Part shown: piece by piece, positions 9,086 through 17,378 of the stretch
Layout: every line of letters begins with the position of its first letter
Position numbering within the stretch: the stretch's first letter is position 1
From: Aliiruegeria sabulilitoris
Lineage (GTDB): Bacteria > Pseudomonadota > Alphaproteobacteria > Rhodobacterales > Rhodobacteraceae
Assembly (NCBI RefSeq): GCF_001558155.1
Contig: NZ_LOAS01000031.1
Location: 1 to 58,521, forward strand
Direction: 5' to 3'
DNA: 58,521 nucleotides
Notes under the pieces: generated by a model
What the model saw: only the letters and a program-made list of their open reading frames with translations
Database searches by the model: none
What the model was told of the DNA's origin: nothing
Program-made: the position numbers and the translations under genes

Positions 9086-10119
9086 ACCGCTGGCTGGAAA
9101 TCCCGGCCTTCCTCGGCATGGCACTCCTCGTGCATCTGCTGCCATTCGGCTTCGGCCGGGAGGGTGGCGACGCGGGTGCTGGTGGCGATGGTGGGGCCTC
9201 TATCATTGCCATGCAGGCCGCATCGTCCGATCTCGCGGCCCTTGTCGCGGCTTGGGACAGACCACCGGAGCCAACGAAGCTCCCGCAAGCGACCCGGCCG
9301 GAGCCAAGCCCTCCCGCCCTGCCCGTCGCGTTGCCGCGCGAAACGCCCCCTCCTGTGCAGGATCATGCCCGCCCGACAGTCCCGACACCCGTCGCCGCCG
9401 GGGCCCCCCCGCGCCAACCGCTCGCCTCTGAGCCGCTGCCGCCTGTGAACACCGCGCCGATGCTTCCAGAGGTCCGGCAACCGACGGAACCGTCCCCCGT
9501 CCGCCTTGCCAACGCCGTCCCGAATGCGGCACCTGACATTCCCCAACCGGCCGAGCTTTCGTCCAACCCTCCGCAGGAACGAGCGTTTTCAGCTCCGCAG
9601 CCGCCCGATAACCTCCCGCCCGCCGAAACCGGGAACGTCCTTCTGGCCTCTCCGCGTCCGATGGCGCGCCCGGAAAACGTGGCACCCGCCGCCGAACAGG
9701 CACGGCAACCCGCCGTACCCGAGAAACGCGCCGCGGGCGCCTCCCCGCCTGCACGCGCAGCCGGAAACGCGGCAAGTAAAGCGGGGGGCAACGCCCAACC
9801 CTCCGGCGCAGGCGGCGTCTCGGAAGCGAAAACCCGCAACCTCATTGCCCGCTGGGGCGGCGGCATCCGCGCGAGCATCGCCCGCCAGGAACGCTACCCG
9901 TCGGCGGCGGGCTGGGCATCGGGCACAGCAACCGTTGCGCTGAGCGTCGGGCGGGATGGACGATTGCAGAGCGCGCGGATCGCCCGCAGTTCCGGAAATG
10001 CCGCCCTCGACGCCGCCGCGCTCGACGCTGTCCGCCGCGCGGCGCCCTTCGCTCGTGCTCCACGGGGCCTCACGGATCCGCAATACAGCTTTTCGGTTCC
10101 GCTCCGCTTCACCCGCTGA
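9082..10119 (+). CDS. tonB: TonB-family energy transducer
   Basis: A 345-residue protein with a single N-terminal membrane helix (about residues 4-24) and a very long Pro/Ala-rich periplasmic spacer (about 60-255). The C-terminal TonB domain (about 265-345) includes YPSAAGWASGTATVALSVG, SSGNAALDAAALDAVRRAAPF and the terminal FSVPLRF. It should contact the TonB box of outer-membrane receptors, most obviously BtuB encoded next. It is the last gene of the exbB-exbD-exbD-tonB operon under the first riboswitch. High Pro content in the spacer is normal for TonB. Confidence 0.88.
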   Translation: MNRWLEIPAFLGMALLVHLLPFGFGREGGDAGAGGDGGASIIAMQAASSDLAALVAAWDRPPEPTKLPQATRPEPSPPALPVALPRETPPPVQDHARPTVPTPVAAGAPPRQPLASEPLPPVNTAPMLPEVRQPTEPSPVRLANAVPNAAPDIPQPAELSSNPPQERAFSAPQPPDNLPPAETGNVLLASPRPMARPENVAPAAEQARQPAVPEKRAAGASPPARAAGNAASKAGGNAQPSGAGGVSEAKTRNLIARWGGGIRASIARQERYPSAAGWASGTATVALSVGRDGRLQSARIARSSGNAALDAAALDAVRRAAPFARAPRGLTDPQYSFSVPLRFTR

Positions 10120-10248
10120 ACCGCTGCGTTCCAAAACGCATGCGTCATGCCGCCACTTGTGGCCGGTCGATCACAGGGCGGCCTGCTCTCCAGATTTCAC
10201 ACAGAACCTGCTTGGCCCCTGCACGGAATCTGCACAGAAGGAGGCGCT

Positions 10249-10425
10249 CTGGTTCGGGTGGCCTCGCCGCCCGGCAAAAGGGAACGTGGTACGGTGCCGT
10301 TCGTGCGCCAAATCCGCGACTGCCCCCGCAACTGTAAGTGGAGAGCGGCGCCGACGGGCCACTGTGGATATTCCGCGGGAAGGCCGGCGACCCGCGAGGA
10401 CCCACAAGTCAGGAGACCTGCCAGA
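10249..10425 (+). ncRNA. Cobalamin riboswitch upstream of btuB
   Basis: A second cobalamin riboswitch with the same landmarks: AAAAGGGAAC, GCCAAATCCGCGACTGCCCC, GCAACTGTAAG, GCCACTGT, GGGAAGGC and a B12 box AAGTCAGGAGACCTGCC at 10406-10422. About 155 bases separate the B12 box from the btuB start, more than in the first copy. Only about 130 bases separate it from the tonB stop, and no clear terminator lies between, so read-through from the first operon into this one is possible. Confidence 0.94.
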
Positions 10426-10580
10426 GCAGCCAACCCGGTTCCCGCGCGGGGTGCGTGGAGAGCGGCGGACCCTTTCCGTTGTGGTGGCGTTGCAGCCGTC
10501 CGCGGCCGGGGAACCCCGACCAAAGACATTTCTTGATATGACGCGGCCACGAATTCGTGGCCTGTCGCATGGGGTATGAC

Positions 10581-12524
10581 ATGAAGACTTCCCTCCTCGC
10601 CTTTGGCGCCACTCTCCTGGCCGCCGGATCCGCGTTCGCCCAGGATGCCGAACCGTTCCAACTCGACGAGATCATCATCAGCGCCGGCCTGACGCCGGTC
10701 GAGGCCTCCCGCTATGGCCGCGCCGTCAGCGTGGTCACCGCCGAGGACCTCGAAGAGCGCCAGATCCGCCATGTGGCGCAGGCACTGCGTGCCCTGCCCG
10801 GCGTTTCAGTCAGCGCCTCCGGCGGCCCGGCCTCCAGCACGGTGGTGCGCATGCGCGGCGCCGAGAGCAACCACGCGCTGGTGCTGGTTGACGGGATCGA
10901 CGTCTCCGACCCGACCACCGGCGCCTTCGATTTCGGCGACTTGCTGGCCGACGACATCGAACGGATCGAAGTGCTGCGCGGCCCGCAATCCTCCATTTAT
11001 GGCTCCAACGCGATCGGCGGCGTGATCAATATCGTCACAAGCAAGGCCACCGAGCCCGGTTTCCATGGATCGGCCAACATGGAGCTTGGCACCGAACAGA
11101 CCGCCGGTGGCGGGCTGGCCCTTCGCTACAGCGACGAGCGTACCCGCCTGTCCTTCTCGGCCGCGCACCGGGTCAGCGAGGGCTATGACGTCTCCGGCAG
11201 CGATGGCGAGCGGGATGGCTACGCCAAGACCGCGCTCAACGCGCGCGGCGAGTTCGACCTGAACGACATGGCCACGATCGGCTTCTCCCTGCGCCGCACC
11301 GAGAAGACCTCCGAATACGATGAATTCAACTGGGGCGCGGCGAGCCGCGAAGACCTCGTGACCGATGCCGACTACGAGGGAGACAGCACCGACACTTTCG
11401 GTTCCGTCTTCGGCACCTTGGACGCCTGGGATGGCCGCTTCAGCAGCGAGATCACCTATAGCCAGGGCAAGATGGACAGTCAGGACTCGCTCGATGGCGA
11501 TCCGACCGCCGATTACACCACCACCCGCACGCGGCTGAGCTATCGCGGCAGCGTCTCGCTGGATGGTGCCGACGTGGAAAGCTCGGCGCAGGTGGCCAGC
11601 CTGCTGATCGAGCGCAAGGAAGAGACCTTCGAGAATAACGACGCCGACCTCGTCTATGACGACGCGATGCTGGGCGAGCGTTCGCGCGAGTTGATCGGCT
11701 ACGTGCTGGAATATCGCGGCAGCTTCCTCGACGAAGCGCTGACGGTACAGGCCACCGGGCGTTACGACGACAATGACGCGTTCGAGGACGCCACCACCTG
11801 GTCGCTGGGCGTCTCCTACATGCTGCCAAACGGGTTGACCCGGGTGCACGCTTCCGCGGGCACCGGCGTCCAGAACCCGACCATGTACGAGCAGTTCGGC
11901 TATAACCCCGGCATGTGGATTGGCAACGAAGCCCTTGAGCCAGAGAAGAGCCGCGGGTGGGACATCGGCGTCGAGCAGCGTTTCCTGAACGATGCGCTGG
12001 TGGTCGACCTCACCTATTTCCGCTCCGAAGTCACCGACGAGATTTCGACCGCCTATGACTTCGCCACCGGGATTTCGACCGCCTATAACGAGGATGGCAC
12101 GAGCGACCGTAAAGGGGTCGAACTCTCGGCGGATTACGATCTGGGCAACGGTTTCACGCTTGGCGGCGATTTCACCTGGCTTGACGCGACGGACCCCGAT
12201 GGCGGCCTCGAAGTGCGCCGACCGGAGCGCGAATTGGCGCTGCGAGCAAGCTACCTGCTGCCCAATGACCAGACGCTGCTCGGCGCGGATCTGCGGCATG
12301 TCTCGGGGCTCTGGGACTTCGACTACACCACGCCGTCCTTTGGCGAAGACCGCGTGAAGCTCGACGATTTCACCGTGGTGAACGTGACCGCCCAGCACCG
12401 GTTCAACGAACGCGTGACCCTGACCGCGCGGATCGACAACCTGTTTGACGATGAATATGAGGAAATCTACGGCTATGCAGCGCCGGGCCGAAAGTTCTAT
12501 GCCGGTCTGAAAGCCAGCTTCTGA
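10581..12524 (+). CDS. btuB: TonB-dependent vitamin B12 outer-membrane receptor
   Basis: A 647-residue 22-strand-type outer-membrane receptor. The signal peptide MKTSLLAFGATLLAAGSAFA is followed by the TonB box LDEIIISAG, a plug domain (about 45-155, with VRMRGAESNHALVLVDGI and the motif GPQSSIYGSNAIGGVINIVT), and a beta-barrel ending in the typical terminal Phe (GLKASF). Assignment as BtuB rests on the upstream cobalamin riboswitch and the downstream btuFCD-cbiZ. The start ATG 10581 gives a clean signal peptide; another in-frame ATG lies 24 bases earlier. Confidence 0.93.
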   Translation: MKTSLLAFGATLLAAGSAFAQDAEPFQLDEIIISAGLTPVEASRYGRAVSVVTAEDLEERQIRHVAQALRALPGVSVSASGGPASSTVVRMRGAESNHALVLVDGIDVSDPTTGAFDFGDLLADDIERIEVLRGPQSSIYGSNAIGGVINIVTSKATEPGFHGSANMELGTEQTAGGGLALRYSDERTRLSFSAAHRVSEGYDVSGSDGERDGYAKTALNARGEFDLNDMATIGFSLRRTEKTSEYDEFNWGAASREDLVTDADYEGDSTDTFGSVFGTLDAWDGRFSSEITYSQGKMDSQDSLDGDPTADYTTTRTRLSYRGSVSLDGADVESSAQVASLLIERKEETFENNDADLVYDDAMLGERSRELIGYVLEYRGSFLDEALTVQATGRYDDNDAFEDATTWSLGVSYMLPNGLTRVHASAGTGVQNPTMYEQFGYNPGMWIGNEALEPEKSRGWDIGVEQRFLNDALVVDLTYFRSEVTDEISTAYDFATGISTAYNEDGTSDRKGVELSADYDLGNGFTLGGDFTWLDATDPDGGLEVRRPERELALRASYLLPNDQTLLGADLRHVSGLWDFDYTTPSFGEDRVKLDDFTVVNVTAQHRFNERVTLTARIDNLFDDEYEEIYGYAAPGRKFYAGLKASF

Positions 12525-12537
12525 GCTCACCCTGACA

Positions 12538-13374
12538 ATGCGCCACCCGTTTCTCATCGCTGCCTGTCTTGGCCTCGCCCTTCTCGGGGCCGGGGGTGGA
12601 CAGGCCGCGCCGGAGCGGGTGGTGTCGATCAACCTCTGCACGGACCAGCTTGCCCTGATGCTCGCCGCGCCCGGACAACTCGTGTCGGTCTCTCGCCTGT
12701 CGCAGGATGCGCGCAGCTCTCCCATGGCGAAGCTTGCCCAGTCCCTTCCGGCAAACAGCGTCCGCGCCGAGGAAGTGTTTCTCTACAATCCCGATCTGGT
12801 GCTGGCCGGAACATTCACCGATCAGGCGACGCTGTCGATGCTGCGCCGCCTCGGCGTCCGGGTGGAAGTCATCGCGCCGGCCTATTCGCTGGAAGATGTC
12901 CGCACGCGGGTAACGCAGATGGGCAGCCTGCTTGGCCGTGAAGCGGAAGCGGCGGCGCTGTTGGCGGAGTTCGACGCCGGGCTTGCTGCGCTGGAACAGC
13001 CGCGCGGAGAGCGGCCGCGCGCCGCGATCTATGCGGCCCGTGGTTACAGCTCCGGCCCCGCGAGCCTGTCGGGCGCGATCCTCAAAGCGGCCGGGTTCTA
13101 CAACGTGGCGACCGAGGCCGGCCTCACCGTCGGTGGCGTGATCGCGCTGGAACGGCTGGTGATGTTGGAGCCGGACCTGGTGGTGCTGCCGACAACATGG
13201 CCCGGTGCCTCCCGCGCCGAGGAGGTCCTGCAACACCGCGCCCTCAAGGAGTTGCAACGACGGGCCGGAAGTGCCCCCCTGACCGACCGCGACTGGATCT
13301 GCGGCACGCCCCATGTTCTGCGCGCGATCAGCGGGCTTGCACAGGCGCGGGCGCAATCGGACGGTGCCGAATGA
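12538..13374 (+). CDS. btuF: Periplasmic cobalamin-binding protein
   Basis: A 278-residue class III periplasmic binding protein that delivers B12 from the periplasm to BtuCD. The N-terminal signal peptide is cleaved near GGGQAAPERV. The body has the two-lobe layout starting RVVSINLCTDQLALMLA, typical of BtuF/FecB-like proteins, with the lobe-linking helix around residues 115-135. It begins 13 bases after btuB and overlaps btuC by ATGA, so btuB-F-C-D-cbiZ is almost certainly one transcript under the second riboswitch. Confidence 0.88.
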   Translation: MRHPFLIAACLGLALLGAGGGQAAPERVVSINLCTDQLALMLAAPGQLVSVSRLSQDARSSPMAKLAQSLPANSVRAEEVFLYNPDLVLAGTFTDQATLSMLRRLGVRVEVIAPAYSLEDVRTRVTQMGSLLGREAEAAALLAEFDAGLAALEQPRGERPRAAIYAARGYSSGPASLSGAILKAAGFYNVATEAGLTVGGVIALERLVMLEPDLVVLPTTWPGASRAEEVLQHRALKELQRRAGSAPLTDRDWICGTPHVLRAISGLAQARAQSDGAE

Positions 13375-14363
13375 CCGGGTTTCGCGGCCTCATCATCGGG
13401 CTTTCCGCCCTTGTCACGGCGTTGTTTCTGACCTCGCTCCTCGTGGGGCCAGCAGGGCTTTCGCCGCTGCGCAGCCTCAACGCGCTGATCCTTGGCGCGG
13501 ACGGGCCGATCACCCTCGTGATGCGCGAAATCCGCCTGCCGCGCGCCATCCTCGGGGTCATGGTTGGCGGCGCGCTCGGGCTGGCGGGGGCCGCGATGCA
13601 GGGCTACCTGCGCAACCCGCTGGCCGAACCCGGCCTGCTCGGCGTCAGCGGATCGGCCGCCCTCGGTGCGGTGCTGTCTATCCAGACCGGGATTGTCGCC
13701 GGGTTTGCCCTCGCCTTGCCGCTGGCCGCGCTTGGCGGGGCGGCGCTTTCGGTGGGCTTGCTGCTGCTGCTCGCCGGGCCACGCGGCGGCTCTCTCTCGC
13801 TGATCCTCGCCGGCATCGCGCTCTCCGCACTGGCCGGAGCCTTGACCTCGCTGGTTCTGAACCTCTCGCCCAATCCCTTTGCCGCAGCCGAGATCGTCTT
13901 CTGGATGCTCGGCTCGCTCGCCGACCGTTCCTTCCTTCACGTCGCTCTGGCGCTGCCGTTCATGGCCGTGGGCGCTGCGCTGCTTCTTCCGCTCGGGCGG
14001 GGGCTGGACACGCTCACGCTGGGCGAGGACGCCGCTGAAGCGCTCGGCACCCGGCTCGGCCGGCTTCGGCTGATGCTGGTCGCTGGCGTCGCGGCCCTGG
14101 TCGGCGCGGCAACGGCCGTGGCCGGGTCTGTCGGTTTTGTCGGCCTCGTCGTCCCGCACCTGCTGCGCGGCGCAGTCGGCGCGCGACCTTCACGCCTGCT
14201 GCCGGCATCGGCGCTCGGTGGCGCGGCAATGGTGCTGGCCGCCGACATCGCCGTGCGCCTGCTCGTGCCGGAGCGCGACCTGAAACTCGGCGTCCTGACC
14301 GCCATCGTCGGCGCGCCGCTCTTCCTGCATCTCGTGTACCGGACCCGGCGGGGGGAGCTATGA
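13371..14363 (+). CDS. btuC: B12 ABC transporter permease (FecCD family)
   Basis: A 330-residue inner-membrane permease with about ten hydrophobic helices, as in the FecCD/BtuC family. Family landmarks include RLPRAILGVMVGGALGLAGAAMQ, RNPLAEPGLLGVSGSAALGAV, and, near the C-terminus, GxVGFVGLVVPHLLR, the segment that contacts the ATPase. ATG 13371 overlaps the btuF stop and its end overlaps btuD by four bases. The start is well fixed, because the upstream extension of the frame lies inside btuF. Confidence 0.92.
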   Translation: MTGFRGLIIGLSALVTALFLTSLLVGPAGLSPLRSLNALILGADGPITLVMREIRLPRAILGVMVGGALGLAGAAMQGYLRNPLAEPGLLGVSGSAALGAVLSIQTGIVAGFALALPLAALGGAALSVGLLLLLAGPRGGSLSLILAGIALSALAGALTSLVLNLSPNPFAAAEIVFWMLGSLADRSFLHVALALPFMAVGAALLLPLGRGLDTLTLGEDAAEALGTRLGRLRLMLVAGVAALVGAATAVAGSVGFVGLVVPHLLRGAVGARPSRLLPASALGGAAMVLAADIAVRLLVPERDLKLGVLTAIVGAPLFLHLVYRTRRGEL

Positions 14364-15118
14364 GCCTGATGTCCCTCGATCGCTTGACGGTGCGACGCGG
14401 CGGTTGCCCGGTGGTCGACGCCGTCTCGCTTCAGGTCGCCCCGGGCGAGGTGGTCGGGCTGATCGGGCCGAACGGCGCGGGCAAGACGACGCTGATGCGC
14501 GCGGCCCTAGGGCTGCTGCCATATCAAGGACAAAGCTCGCTCGCCAGCATGCCCCCCGCCGCGCGTGCCAAACATGCCGCCTGGTTGCCGCAGGGACGGG
14601 AAATCGCCTGGCCGGTCTCGGTGGAAACCCTCGTCGGCCTTGGCCGGGTGCCGCATGATGCCCGCGGCGGACCGGCGGACCGGGAAGCGATAGAGCGTGC
14701 GCTCCAGCGCATGAATCTCGCCAGCTTCCGCAACCGCGTCGCCACGCAGCTCTCGGGCGGCGAACAGGCGCGCGTGCTGCTGGCCCGGGCGCTGGCGCAG
14801 GAAACACCCCTGCTGCTGGCCGACGAGCCCATCGCCGGGCTCGACCCCGCTCATCAGATCGCCACGATGGAGACATTCAACGCGCTCGCCGCCGAGGGCC
14901 GGGGCGTGGTCGTCTCCCTGCACGACCTGGGGCTTGCGGCACGGTTCTGCACCAGGCTGGCAATGATGCAATCCGGACGCCTCGTCGCCGAGGGCCGGCC
15001 CGCCGACGTGCTCTCTCCTGACCGGCTCGCCACCGTATTCGGCATCACCGCCTGGCGACAGGAAACGGAAGACGGGCTGATGCTGCAACCGCTCGCCCAG
15101 ACGGAAACAACCCCATGA
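14360..15118 (+). CDS. btuD: B12 ABC transporter ATPase
   Basis: A 252-residue ABC ATPase of the FecE/BtuD type. Walker A GPNGAGKTT lies at about 36-44, signature LSGGEQAR near 130, Walker B LLLADEP near 150, and the H-loop in VSLHDLGLA. It powers BtuC-mediated import. It overlaps btuC by ATGA, and its stop overlaps the start of cbiZ. The putative tail (DGLMLQPLAQ) is typical of cobalamin/hemin ATPases. Confidence 0.92.
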   Translation: MSLMSLDRLTVRRGGCPVVDAVSLQVAPGEVVGLIGPNGAGKTTLMRAALGLLPYQGQSSLASMPPAARAKHAAWLPQGREIAWPVSVETLVGLGRVPHDARGGPADREAIERALQRMNLASFRNRVATQLSGGEQARVLLARALAQETPLLLADEPIAGLDPAHQIATMETFNALAAEGRGVVVSLHDLGLAARFCTRLAMMQSGRLVAEGRPADVLSPDRLATVFGITAWRQETEDGLMLQPLAQTETTP

Positions 15119-15774
15119 GAGTACGCCACGAGCCACCCTGGCTCATCGCCGACCTGGATGGCCCGCGCAGGGTCCTGAGTTGGGCGATCAATCGGCCTGG
15201 GTTTGTCACCGCCGAGAGGATCGTCTTTCGCGAGGTGCGCAACAAGGACCTGCCGGAGGGACGCGACCCCGTGGCATGGCTGGACCATGCCCTTGAGGCC
15301 GCCGGGCTGGCGGACGCGCCCACGCTGCTGACCTCCCGGAATGTCGCGTCCTACGAGTTCCATCGCGCGGCGCTGGATGGCGCCACCGTGCAGTGCCTCG
15401 CCACGGTCGGGCTTTCCAATGCCGAGCGCGTTGGTCACCGGCAGCGCTTCGACCCCGCCAGCTTCGGCACGATCAACATCGCGGTCGATTGCTCCGTCGG
15501 GCTGACAGAAGCCGCGCAGATCGAGGCGCTCAGCATCGCCACCCAGGCCCGCACGGCAGCGGTGATCGACGCGGGAATGTTGCTGCCGGAAGGTCCGGCC
15601 ACCGGCACGGGCACCGATTGCATCGCTTTCGCTGCCCCGCCGGGTGATGTCGCTTTCGCCGGGCTGCACACCGCAATTGGCGAGGCCATCGGTCGCGCCG
15701 TCTATGATGCGGTGTTCGCTGGAGCAAAAAGCTGGATCGCAACCCGCCCGGAGCTGCTGCCCGAACCGGAGTGA
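15115..15774 (+). CDS. cbiZ: Adenosylcobinamide amidohydrolase
   Basis: A 219-residue CbiZ protein that hydrolyses the aminopropanol side chain of adenosylcobinamide or of pseudo-B12-type corrinoids to give adenosylcobyric acid. It thereby lets imported incomplete corrinoids be remodelled into B12. The family motif TGTDCIAFA is at about residues 163-171, and the preceding region carries LLTSRNVASYEF and the TVGLSNAERVG stretch. It is translationally coupled to btuD. Its place at the end of btuBFCD implies salvage of foreign corrinoids. Confidence 0.9.
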   Translation: MRVRHEPPWLIADLDGPRRVLSWAINRPGFVTAERIVFREVRNKDLPEGRDPVAWLDHALEAAGLADAPTLLTSRNVASYEFHRAALDGATVQCLATVGLSNAERVGHRQRFDPASFGTINIAVDCSVGLTEAAQIEALSIATQARTAAVIDAGMLLPEGPATGTGTDCIAFAAPPGDVAFAGLHTAIGEAIGRAVYDAVFAGAKSWIATRPELLPEPE

Positions 15775-15818
15775 CATGACCCAACCGGTCTGTCCGCCGC
15801 GGAACAGCGTCCCTGCCA

Positions 15819-16085
15819 CATGCCCGGCGCACGCCCCATGGGCGTGGTGATCCCGCTGTCCACAAGCGCCTTTTGCGCGGCACAGGCTTCTTTCCATCGG
15901 GCGGCCGCCTTGTCATGGGCCTGCCTGTTCGCCGGGTTCGGAGCCACGGCCCTGTCCCACTCGACGAAGGCCTCCAAAGATTCCGTGAGCGAGCCGAACT
16001 GGCCGATGCCCCTGGCTGCGGCCGCCGCTCCCCCGGCTCCGCGCAGGGCTATGACTACGAAGGGCATTCCAGTTCTACAATGATC
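15819..16085 (-). pseudogene. C-terminal remnant of an FGGY-type carbohydrate kinase
   Basis: On the - strand, about 83 residues from 16067 to 15819 resemble the C-terminus of FGGY kinases of the erythritol/xylulose kinase group. A GAGGAAAAARGIG-like stretch is followed by FVEWDRAVAPNPANR, a helix with ARWKEACAAQKALVD, and the ending TTPMGRAPG. The catalytic N-terminal four-fifths are absent. An in-frame stop lies at 16086-16088 just upstream, and the natural stop is missing so that the frame runs on into cbiZ. I read this as a decayed gene. The family assignment comes from recalled patterns only, so confidence is moderate. Confidence 0.45.
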
Positions 16086-16189
16086 TCAAAGGCTGACGGG
16101 TCGCGCAAACGTTACGGGAAAGGGTGGAGCGATCTCGGCGTCGCCCTGTCGCGCTCCGCAAACAAGCTTGCGCCATTAGCGGCCTGCTT

Positions 16190-16771
16190 TCAGAGATTTC
16201 CTTCGATCCGTTCGACGAGATCCACCAGGATCGTCAGGCCATAGGGCCAGCGCCCGAAGCCGCTCTCGGCATTGATATGACCGGCCGGCCCCAGATCGAC
16301 CCATTCGGACCCCCAAAAGGCCGCGAGTTGCTTTGTCCGATCCAGCGAGATGAGCTGATCATCATGGCTCGCCACCAGCACGGTTGGCCGATTGAGCCGG
16401 TGGTGCGGAATGATCTCCTCCACCTCGAAGCGCATCGGCTCGGCAGGGGCCACGAACATCGCGCCCGCGACATTCGGCGGATCCTCGGCCAGCACGCAGG
16501 CAGAGGCCAGCGCCCCCAGCGAATGGCCGATCAGGATCACCGGTTTTTCGCATTCGGTCAGGCGCCGGTTGATCGCGTCTATCCAGTAATGGATATCGCG
16601 CAGGTCCCAACGGCTCATGGAAATGCGGGAAAAGAGCGGCGTCTTTTCTTCCCACATCGTTTGCCAATGCTCGGCGGAGGAATTCTTGAAACCGGGCACG
16701 AGAACGAGATCGTAATTCTCGATATGCCCTTCGAGGGTCTCGATGGCTTCAGGATTTCGGATCGGGCTCAT
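16190..16771 (-). CDS. RBBP9/YdeN-type alpha/beta hydrolase
   Basis: A 193-residue serine hydrolase of the RBBP9/YdeN family. The early motif VLVPGFKNSSAEHWQ, the nucleophile elbow GHSLGALASA and the C-terminal GPAGHINAESGFGRWP, which holds the catalytic His, are all in place; an Asp in ASHDDQLI completes the triad. Substrates of this family are unknown. The gene lies 40 bases after citX on the same strand and could be the last gene of the citrate-lyase operon, but nothing in the family links it to citrate. The start is uncertain: ATG 16771 matches the family N-terminus, while an alternative at 16843 would overlap citX. Confidence 0.83.
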   Translation of the reverse strand: MSPIRNPEAIETLEGHIENYDLVLVPGFKNSSAEHWQTMWEEKTPLFSRISMSRWDLRDIHYWIDAINRRLTECEKPVILIGHSLGALASACVLAEDPPNVAGAMFVAPAEPMRFEVEEIIPHHRLNRPTVLVASHDDQLISLDRTKQLAAFWGSEWVDLGPAGHINAESGFGRWPYGLTILVDLVERIEGNL

Positions 16772-16811
16772 GAATACCGCAGCAAATGGCGTTGGCCTTT
16801 GGAAAGGCGCC

Positions 16812-17378
16812 TCATGGTTTACCCGGCTCATCGCGCAACGCAAGGCTGTTGGCGTCGCGGGCCGCCTGCATACGTTCGGCGATCACCGCCAGCAGGTCTT
16901 CGACCGGGTGAGCCCGGGAGCGGGTGCAGGCATGGGCGGGCTCATCGCAGAGGAGGCAGCGCCGTTTCTGCAAGCCCACATCCCCGCGCGAAAGCGGAGT
17001 TCCGTCCGCGGCATGCACATCCAGGTCCCAAAGCCGGCCCAGCGGGTGGCTTTCCTCCAACGCGACCATGGCGGATTTGAGCGCGTGGGCTTCTGTCTCA
17101 ACCACATAGAGCGCTTCAGGTCCGGTCGGCAGATCCTCGGCGAAGACTTCGCCAAAGCGCCAACCCATGACCGCGAGCCGGGCCGGGATCGCGAGCCGAG
17201 CGGCCTCGGCCAGCTCCATGGTTGCCGGGCAGAGCTTGACCGAACCGGGCAAGACGATGGAGAGCGTGATCACGGAATGGCGATATTCCAAAAGCGCTGC
17301 GTCCCGCCTTGCGACACGGGCCTCGCGCGCGGCAAGCACAGCCTCCAGATCCGTGGGCACGCCTTCGAACAGGTTCAT
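16812..17378 (-). CDS. citX: Apo-citrate lyase phosphoribosyl-dephospho-CoA transferase
   Basis: A 188-residue CitX. It attaches the triphosphoribosyl-dephospho-CoA prosthetic group to the serine of CitD, turning apo- into holo-citrate lyase. Family marks are the N-terminal AREARVARRDAALLEY, the S-x-x-x-PG stretch, and GRLWDLDVH near residue 115. It is followed by a Cys-rich RRCLLCDEPAHACTRSR segment, also conserved. ATG 17378 overlaps the citG stop by four bases. citG and citX are separate genes here, not the fused citXG of enterobacteria such as Haemophilus. Confidence 0.92.
   Translation of the reverse strand: MNLFEGVPTDLEAVLAAREARVARRDAALLEYRHSVITLSIVLPGSVKLCPATMELAEAARLAIPARLAVMGWRFGEVFAEDLPTGPEALYVVETEAHALKSAMVALEESHPLGRLWDLDVHAADGTPLSRGDVGLQKRRCLLCDEPAHACTRSRAHPVEDLLAVIAERMQAARDANSLALRDEPGKP

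Noticed and set aside
10806-12725. 639-codon open frame opposite btuB and btuF
   Set aside because: It is antisense to two well-supported genes and shows no domain; long antisense frames are common at this GC content.
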